Of a stretch of DNA of 35,776 bases, positions 30,593 to 35,776 are shown piece after piece (position 1 is the stretch's first letter; each line of letters begins with the position of its first letter). The notes below the pieces were generated by a model. That model saw only the letters and a list, made by a program, of their open reading frames with translations. It had not been told where the DNA came from and ran no database searches. This DNA comes from a virus. The position numbers were made by a program, and so were the translations under genes. The DNA lies in the IMG/VR virus record IMGVR_UViG_3300027969_000239, positions 1 to 35,776 of that record; one strand, written 5' to 3'.

Positions 30593-32896
30593 TTACGACT
30601 CCGTCAGGGGCTGCTCGTTGCTCTCAAGGCGCTGGATCATGCCGGGGTCCAGCAGGCTCTGCACCGCCTGCTCCGCGCCGGGCACCGTCGCGATGGTCTC
30701 GGCCAGCTTGACCGCCGCCAGACGCTCGCGGCTCTCGCGGTCGCGCTTGCGGTTGATGGCGTCCATCATCGAGTCTTTCTGGTCAAGCTGCATTTCCTGC
30801 TGACGGGCTTGCAACTCGGCCATCTTGATCTGGTCCTCAATGGTGGGGCCTTGGGCGCCCTGAACGCCTTGGCCTTCCTGCATCTTGGCCGCAACTTCCT
30901 GCTGCTTGACGCCGACCATCGCCGTCTTGGCGTCGGCTTCCTGCTTCTTGATCTGCACCATCGCCTGAGCGTACTGGACCTCTGGCGGGGGCTTGTTCTG
31001 GAGCGAGGAGGGCGGCACCATGAACTGCTGGGGATTGCTCCAGCCCATCGCCTGCAAGGCGGCGGTGTCAATGGCGATGGGGTCGTAGAGGCTGGGGTTG
31101 CCCTGCTGAAGCTGCTTCAGGCCCATGATCTTCATCATGCGCTGGCTGTGGCTCGCCGTGTTTGGGTCGGCCTGCGGGACAAGCTGGCAGTCATCGAGCG
31201 CGGCGAGGAACGTCGCCTCGTCCCACGGGTAGGCGGGCTTCTTGTTGCGCTGCCAGAAACTCTCGGGGTTCTCCTGAAAGCAGCGGGTCAGAAGCTGGAA
31301 CTCCTGCGCCTGCGCCGCATGCATCCGCTTGTGGACGGCGTTCAGGACCTTGGTGGCTTGGTCGATCATGGCCAACGTCGTGCCCACCGGCGCGTCGGCG
31401 CGGCCCTCGCCCACCTGCATCTCAGACGTGCCGCCGACCCTCATGCCGGTCTCGGCCATGTTGGAGACGAGGTTCATCAGCGCCGGGCCGGGCTCCTTGT
31501 AGGGGAGCGGCATGATCGCCTGCTGGATCGGCATACCGCCGGTCTTGACGAGGGCGCCGCCGCCGGGCGGGACGCGGAAGATGTTTGTGTTCTGCCGGGC
31601 GCCGGTGTCCGCCATGAGGAAGCCGGGGAAGTTGGCGTACATGCCCGCGTCCAGCATCTCGCGCCAAGCCGCCGTGATGGCGTTGGTGGTGTTGCCGAGG
31701 ATGTGGAGCAGGCCGATGTCGTAGAAGCCAAGGCCGGGGACGAACGTGTACTTGACGAAGTTGGTGCGCGCCTCGGGGAGGTCGGCCTCGTCCTCGTCGT
31801 AATTGCGGACGATGGACAAAACCTCGCGGGAGGACAGGTCGATGGTCACCCGGTAGGGGATCTCAAGGCCGGACTCCTTGCCCTTGTACTTGTGCTCAAA
31901 GCCGGGGATGTCCAGCTCGCAGTAACACTCATAGATCTCGCGGTCGCGGTCCTCGGGCCGGAAGGAGCCAGCCGAGATGCCCTGCTGCGCCCGCTCCTCG
32001 CGCTGCGCCGCGTCGAGGTCGGGGTCCTTGGCCATCGGCAGGTCCACGTCGCGGTAGACGCCGAGGATCTGGAGGCGCTTGACGGTGCTTGAGCGCATCA
32101 TCGAGCGATGGGTGATCCGCTTAGCGTTGCGCAAGTCGGTCGCCGCGTTGTTGACGATCAGGTCATCAGCATCGACGGACTCGGACACGGGCCGCCCGCG
32201 CAAGGGGCAGAAGTACACCTTCTTGAAGGACGTGCCGCCAAAGCCCAGCATGAGGAGCATGCGGTCGGTGTCGGGATAGTACTCGGACGCCGTGGCCGTC
32301 AGGTAGTGGTTGAGGTCGCGCTCAAGCGCATTGGCAAGTGTGTCTTCTTCCAGCGTGGCGTTGTTGTTGTCGTCCCTGATCTTCACCGGCCCATCAGTCG
32401 GGAGCAGCTCCGAGCGGGCGTTGGCCTGAAAGCGCAGGACCGCCTCAAGCAGCAGGGGGTGCCGGACTCTTGACATGCCCTCAACGGGTGCGCCGTCCGC
32501 TCCGCCCGCAATGCCGGGGATCTCCAGCTTCAGGCCGAGCAGCTTGATGCCCTGCGCCCGGCCCTCAATCCAGTCGCGGCGACTCTCAATGTCGTCCTCA
32601 ATGCCGCGCAGCAGCTCGTCGGAGATGGAGCCGAGCGCGCCTTGGTCGATGTCCTCGACGAGGTTGCTGAACCATTCGCCCTTGGCCTTGCCGGGCTGAT
32701 CGACGAGGGACTTGCCGTCCATGCTGATCGAAATCGACCCGTCGTCGTGCTCAATGCGCAGGATTGGCTCGTTGTCGTTCAGTTCTGGCGCCGGGCCGTC
32801 GTCCGCCTCGATGATCACGTCGGGCGCCATCGGGATCGCCGCGTCGGGCAGGCCGGGCAGGCGGATGTTCTGGGGCGCGAGGCCGGGCAAAGGCAT
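30593..32896 (-). CDS. Portal protein, P22-like
   Basis: The 767-residue protein lies right after the terminase and has the length of P22-type portals (725 residues). The core has GFGGTSFKKVYFCPLRGRP, VDADDLIVNNAATDL and RITHRSMMRSS at about 215-270. Later come FVKYTFVPGLGFYDIGLLHI, GRADAPVGTTLAMIDQATKV and YPWDEATFLAALDDC. The last 130 residues form a Gln-rich coiled coil (KMAELQARQQEMQLDQK), matching the long barrel of P22 portals. The portal dodecamer is the DNA entry channel and docking site for terminase and adaptors. The N-terminal 45 residues are Pro-rich and probably flexible. Confidence 0.88.
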   Translation of the reverse strand: MPLPGLAPQNIRLPGLPDAAIPMAPDVIIEADDGPAPELNDNEPILRIEHDDGSISISMDGKSLVDQPGKAKGEWFSNLVEDIDQGALGSISDELLRGIEDDIESRRDWIEGRAQGIKLLGLKLEIPGIAGGADGAPVEGMSRVRHPLLLEAVLRFQANARSELLPTDGPVKIRDDNNNATLEEDTLANALERDLNHYLTATASEYYPDTDRMLLMLGFGGTSFKKVYFCPLRGRPVSESVDADDLIVNNAATDLRNAKRITHRSMMRSSTVKRLQILGVYRDVDLPMAKDPDLDAAQREERAQQGISAGSFRPEDRDREIYECYCELDIPGFEHKYKGKESGLEIPYRVTIDLSSREVLSIVRNYDEDEADLPEARTNFVKYTFVPGLGFYDIGLLHILGNTTNAITAAWREMLDAGMYANFPGFLMADTGARQNTNIFRVPPGGGALVKTGGMPIQQAIMPLPYKEPGPALMNLVSNMAETGMRVGGTSEMQVGEGRADAPVGTTLAMIDQATKVLNAVHKRMHAAQAQEFQLLTRCFQENPESFWQRNKKPAYPWDEATFLAALDDCQLVPQADPNTASHSQRMMKIMGLKQLQQGNPSLYDPIAIDTAALQAMGWSNPQQFMVPPSSLQNKPPPEVQYAQAMVQIKKQEADAKTAMVGVKQQEVAAKMQEGQGVQGAQGPTIEDQIKMAELQARQQEMQLDQKDSMMDAINRKRDRESRERLAAVKLAETIATVPGAEQAVQSLLDPGMIQRLESNEQPLTES

Positions 32897-32898
32897 GG

Positions 32899-33114
32899 TT
32901 ACGATCCTTGAACGGGCGGCTCGGGCAATGCTTCCATCTCCGCGACGAAGCGGGCAATGCCTTGCTGTGCCGCGATTGTATCAGATTGGGCCATGATCTC
33001 ATAGTGACGCACGAAGTCGTAGGGGGCCTGCCCCCAGACCTCGACCCGGAAGTTCCCGATCCGCTTGGGCGTGTTGGGCGTGATGACATCGACGACGGCG
33101 CTGGCGTTGATCAT
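32899..33114 (-). CDS. Small protein between terminase and portal, unknown
   Basis: A 71-residue protein (MINASAVVDVITPNTPKRIG) with a central FRVEVWGQAPYDFVRHYEIM and an acidic helical end. It is ten bases after the large terminase stop and two before the portal start. Small ORFs in this slot are frequent in environmental podoviruses and lack a known function. Confidence 0.65.
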   Translation of the reverse strand: MINASAVVDVITPNTPKRIGNFRVEVWGQAPYDFVRHYEIMAQSDTIAAQQGIARFVAEMEALPEPPVQGS

Positions 33115-33124
33115 GGCGGTGGCC

Positions 33125-34807
33125 TCAGATGGGGTAGAGGGGTGCGGGAGCCGAGCCGATGTGGCGGCGCCCGGCGTCGATCTCAGCCATACGCTCCGGC
33201 GCGCGGACGAGCAAGCCGGTCTCGCGCAGGTGGCGCAGGGCCATTGAGACGGTGTCCACGAGATCGTCGTGCTTGCCCTTGGGGAACACCTCGCACTGGC
33301 GGATCACCATGTCCGCCCAAGCCCGGTCGGGGGCGAAGATCATGCCCTCGGAGAACAGGTGCTGGATGGAGTAGACGCGCGCCAACTTGTCGAGCGAGCC
33401 GGGGTTGATGAGCTGGACGGCGAAGTCCTCGGCCCCGTACAGGCGCCGGATCTCCTGCGCGACGGACAGGCCGGACGCCTTGGCCTCGACGAGGAGCTTG
33501 TCCACGCGGAACTTGCGGCAGGTGGCCGCCACCTTCTCGACCAGCTTAGACAGTTCGAGGTGCTCCTGCCACGCGCCCATGAGGAAGACCTTGGGGACGC
33601 TCTCGGGGTTGTGGTCGAGCATGTCGCGGATGCGGACGCCCTCGTCAAAGCGGGAGGCCTCGTCTGCGGTGTTCCGCATCTTGCCGCGCGAGTTGACGTA
33701 ATTGTCGGCGGTGGAGTTGGTGATGTCGCCGCTGAAGACGCCCCAGACCGTCATGGCGCTGGGGTCGTTCTCGGTCTTGGACGTGTAGGCGGTGTCTATG
33801 CTGGCGATAATGTAGTCAAAGGCTGGGTAGCCCTCATCCATCCACGTCTCCCACCACCCGGCCTTGATGACGCCCCCGCCCCGGGGCGCTGGCTCCTGCT
33901 GGAACTGGCCCGCCGTGGCGTAGGGCCCCATGACCTTGGTGTCGCGGTCCACGACCTCCTGCGGGAAGCGGGCGGGGAAGAGCAGCTCGCCGTCCTCCTC
34001 GCGCGGGTCCACGATGCCGAGCTTGGTTGGATAGGCGCGGCTCTTGTCCAGCATCATGGGCAGCATGACGTGATCGTAGCCGAGGCGCTTGTCGAGGATG
34101 ACGCCGGACACGTCGGCCTCGTGCAGGCGCTGCATGATGACGATGATGGCCGAGCTGTCGGGGTTGTTGAGGCGGGTCGGGACGGCCTCAAGGAACCACT
34201 GGACCGTGCTCTCGCGCTGGGCGTCCGAGTTGGCGCCATCAACGCTGTGAGGGTCGTCAATGATGACCCTGTCGCCTCGGGCGCCGGTGATCGACCCAGC
34301 GGCGGCGGCCTGACGGAAGCCTGTCGAGGTGTTCTCGAACTTGGTTTTCTGATTCTGATCAGATGTCAGGTTGACTCGGTCGCCCCACCGCTTCTGATAC
34401 CACTCGGACGTAATCAGGCGCCGCATGCGCAGGCCGTCGCGGATGGCGAGGTCGAGGCTGTGCGAGGCGCAGACATAGCGCAGGTGGGGCATGTTGCGCG
34501 GCCCCCACTCCCACGCGGGCCAGAAAACGCCGCAGAGCAGGGACTTCATGGTGCCGGGCGGGACGTTGATCAACAGGCGGTTGTACAGCTCGCCATTGTC
34601 CAGCTCGACGCCGTCCGTGATAGCCTCAAGGTGGGCGCAGATGAAGTCGATGTGCCAGCCGTGGACGTACTTCTGGCCGGGCTCAATGACGGCCCACGCC
34701 TGTTTGACGAATGACGCAAGGCTTTCCTCGGCATCCACCAGATCCAGCTCATAGAGCGTCTGGTCGATGTCGATCTTCTGGTCGCCATATGTAATGTATC
34801 TGGCCAT
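33125..34807 (-). CDS. terL: Terminase large subunit (ATPase-nuclease packaging motor)
   Basis: The 560-residue protein has both terminase domains. The ATPase shows a P-loop at residues 81-91 (NVPPGTMKSLL, with Met in place of the usual second Gly), a Walker B at 181-185 (VIIDD) and a coupling segment IIVIMQRLHEADVSGVI. The RNase H-like nuclease shows Asp338 in IASIDTAYTSK and the C-terminal acidic cluster HDDLVDTVSMAL (Asp514, Asp515, Asp518). It drives headful or site-specific cutting and pumps DNA through the portal. The ATG overlaps the preceding stop by one base (TGATG). Confidence 0.95.
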   Translation of the reverse strand: MARYITYGDQKIDIDQTLYELDLVDAEESLASFVKQAWAVIEPGQKYVHGWHIDFICAHLEAITDGVELDNGELYNRLLINVPPGTMKSLLCGVFWPAWEWGPRNMPHLRYVCASHSLDLAIRDGLRMRRLITSEWYQKRWGDRVNLTSDQNQKTKFENTSTGFRQAAAAGSITGARGDRVIIDDPHSVDGANSDAQRESTVQWFLEAVPTRLNNPDSSAIIVIMQRLHEADVSGVILDKRLGYDHVMLPMMLDKSRAYPTKLGIVDPREEDGELLFPARFPQEVVDRDTKVMGPYATAGQFQQEPAPRGGGVIKAGWWETWMDEGYPAFDYIIASIDTAYTSKTENDPSAMTVWGVFSGDITNSTADNYVNSRGKMRNTADEASRFDEGVRIRDMLDHNPESVPKVFLMGAWQEHLELSKLVEKVAATCRKFRVDKLLVEAKASGLSVAQEIRRLYGAEDFAVQLINPGSLDKLARVYSIQHLFSEGMIFAPDRAWADMVIRQCEVFPKGKHDDLVDTVSMALRHLRETGLLVRAPERMAEIDAGRRHIGSAPAPLYPI

Positions 34808-35022
34808 CAGCAGCTCAGGCCTTCCCGGTCGCAGAGGTAGGGCTCGCCGTCCTCGCCGATGACCTCGAACAGCGTCATGACCTCGATGTGGTCCTCCTGC
34901 GAGGAATAGATCAGTAGGCCGTCAGGCGCTTCGTAGCAATAGCCCTCGTCGCAACTGTCTAGCTCCGGGCGGCGCAGCCAGCCGTAGGTCCAGTGGGGGC
35001 CGCAGGATTGGTAGGGTTTCAT
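34807..35022 (-). CDS. Small Cys-containing protein, unknown
   Basis: A 71-residue acidic protein starting MKPYQSCGPHWTYGWLRRPE. It has five Cys residues (SCG, DSC, YCYE, LCD, LSC), enough for a metal site. The ATG at 35022 overlaps the stop of the upstream DUF551-like gene by four bases (ATGA), which favours it over an earlier in-frame start inside that gene. It is translationally coupled to terL. Confidence 0.6.
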   Translation of the reverse strand: MKPYQSCGPHWTYGWLRRPELDSCDEGYCYEAPDGLLIYSSQEDHIEVMTLFEVIGEDGEPYLCDREGLSC

Positions 35023-35210
35023 TTTGGGGGCTCCGGCAGAGGCATCCAAGCTTCCATCCAACTCTCGTGAATTTGAGGCGGTTCGAATGCGTCTACCCAC
35101 CATTTATTGAATTCCAAATCATAACAGACAATTTCGATGCTTCCCGCCCTCATGTAAACCAGAAACGATTCCCCATCCTTCGGCGCAGTTTCAATTGGTT
35201 GCCAGATCAT
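35019..35210 (-). CDS. DUF551-like small protein
   Basis: A 63-residue protein with the two DUF551 boxes: WQPIETAPKDGESFLVY at the N-terminus and WMPLPEPPK at the C-terminus. The family is common in phages and prophages and has no known function. It overlaps both neighbours by four bases within the packaging operon. Confidence 0.75.
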   Translation of the reverse strand: MIWQPIETAPKDGESFLVYMRAGSIEIVCYDLEFNKWWVDAFEPPQIHESWMEAWMPLPEPPK

Positions 35211-35398
35211 ATCTTCCTCCCCATCGTGACGTTCGCCTGCGCTCTAATATCCTGATTGCGCCACGACCAACACTCGCCGGTGTCCTGAAAGACCACCCAG
35301 ACGAGGTCGTGCTCGGCGCCATAATCAATGATGACGTGCGCCAGCCCAGCGCCCTTGGGCGTCATGACCGGCAGCGGCGGATTGAGCTGGAGCATCAC
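35207..35398 (-). CDS. Small protein of packaging operon, unknown
   Basis: A 63-residue beta-type protein (MMLQLNPPLPVMTPKGAGLA, DYGAEHDLVWVVFQDTGECW, SWRNQDIRAQANVTMGRK). It overlaps the small terminase gene and the DUF551-like gene by four bases each. Its shape resembles short phage proteins with an SH3-like barrel, but this is only an impression. Confidence 0.58.
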   Translation of the reverse strand: MMLQLNPPLPVMTPKGAGLAHVIIDYGAEHDLVWVVFQDTGECWSWRNQDIRAQANVTMGRKI

Positions 35399-35776
35399 CG
35401 CTCTCCCGGGTCGTGCTCGATGGTCTTCCCGGCGCTCATCAGCGCCATGCGTAGGGCGTCACGACTGTCAGCGTCAAGCTGACGAACGTCAACGGCAGAG
35501 TTTGTTACGATGGTGATCGACGGGCCTTCTTCGCGCTTTTCCGCGTAATCCTCGCGGAAACGGCTAGTGACGCAGTGCTTCCACAGGGCGGCATTGAAGT
35601 TGCGGTCGATGAGCCCGGTCTGCGCTTTATCTTCCCACCAGTCCTGAGAGTAAGTAAGGGCCACGCGTAGAGCGGTGGAGAAGTCGTCTTTCTCGTCCTT
35701 CCACTTCAGCAAGCTCGCCTTATCGACCTCAAGCTTGGCAGCCATTTGCGTGATGGATTTTCCTTGTTTCCCGAGC
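35395..35776 (-). CDS. terS: Terminase small subunit, 5' end outside window
   Basis: The frame stays open through the right edge, adding LGKQGKSITQ ahead of the first internal Met, so the Met at 35745 is not the true start. The visible N-terminus (KSITQMAAKLEVDKASLLKW) is a helix-turn-helix, as expected for pac/cos recognition. The middle (TYSQDWWEDKAQTGLI, FNAALWKHCVTSRFRE) follows the pattern of P22-type small terminases, and the last 40 residues are a charged tail. Its position two small genes before the large terminase supports the assignment. Confidence 0.75.
   Translation of the reverse strand, partial: LGKQGKSITQMAAKLEVDKASLLKWKDEKDDFSTALRVALTYSQDWWEDKAQTGLIDRNFNAALWKHCVTSRFREDYAEKREEGPSITIVTNSAVDVRQLDADSRDALRMALMSAGKTIEHDPGER

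Noticed and set aside
35019-35103. Longer N-terminus for the small Cys-containing protein
   Set aside because: The extension lies inside the DUF551-like gene, while the ATG at 35022 gives the ATGA overlap used by neighbouring genes.

Overview
The window reads as the virion-structure half of a tailed bacteriophage genome, most likely a short-tailed (podovirus-like, P22-type architecture) phage. It carries terminase, a long P22-like portal, a scaffolding protein, a gpT/HK97-fold major capsid protein, adaptor and hub proteins, a collagen-like fibre, very long internal-virion-type proteins, and a holin/endolysin cassette. No integrase, repressor, replication gene, rRNA or tRNA is visible. The GC-rich sequence, a holin of the gene-transfer-agent 3TM family and a GH108 endolysin suggest an alphaproteobacterial host; this is inference only. 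Every gene but one is on the minus strand, so transcription runs from high to low coordinates. Genes abut or overlap by 1-4 bases, and no gene-free stretch exceeds about 200 bases.

Layout in transcription order: (1) 35776-33125, DNA packaging: a partial small terminase subunit, three tiny ORFs (one DUF551-like) and the large terminase. (2) 33114-25585: a small ORF, the portal, a 1152-residue SleB-hydrolase/PcfJ-like fusion with an A+T-rich C-terminal half, and a Lys/Gly-rich disordered protein, followed by two strong stem-loops. (3) 25480-23412: a small ORF, a phage GroES-like co-chaperonin, the scaffold and a conserved structural protein, closed by an intrinsic terminator. (4) 23376-20406: the capsid cassette (decoration-like protein, major capsid protein) bracketed by two homing-type endonuclease genes, one of which is the only plus-strand gene. 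(5) 20328-14989: small head/connector proteins, a basic repeat protein followed by a terminator, DUF6321-like and DUF5872-like proteins, a gp4-like adaptor, a zinc-ribbon virion protein, a short fibre-base protein and the collagen-like fibre. (6) 14966-12144: a glycosyltransferase with TPRs, two membrane/coiled-coil proteins, holin and endolysin. (7) 12101-1: a second adaptor, a large hub/stopper protein, small structural proteins, a GNAT acetyltransferase, a 1650-residue internal protein with two S74-like self-cleaving domains, and a very large ORF (at least 809 residues) that runs off the left edge.

The parts fit one assembly pathway. The co-chaperonin and scaffold would fold and shape the capsid protein around the portal. 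TerS/TerL package DNA. The adaptors and hub close the head. The internal proteins, one with a wall-hydrolase domain, probably leave with the DNA. The fibre and its possible glycosylation act at the cell surface. Holin and endolysin release progeny. The strongest candidates for something new are the twin S74 domains in an internal protein, the SleB-PcfJ fusion, the predicted pseudoknot leader ahead of the GroES operon, the two endonucleases bracketing the capsid genes, and the possible fibre-glycosylation pair.
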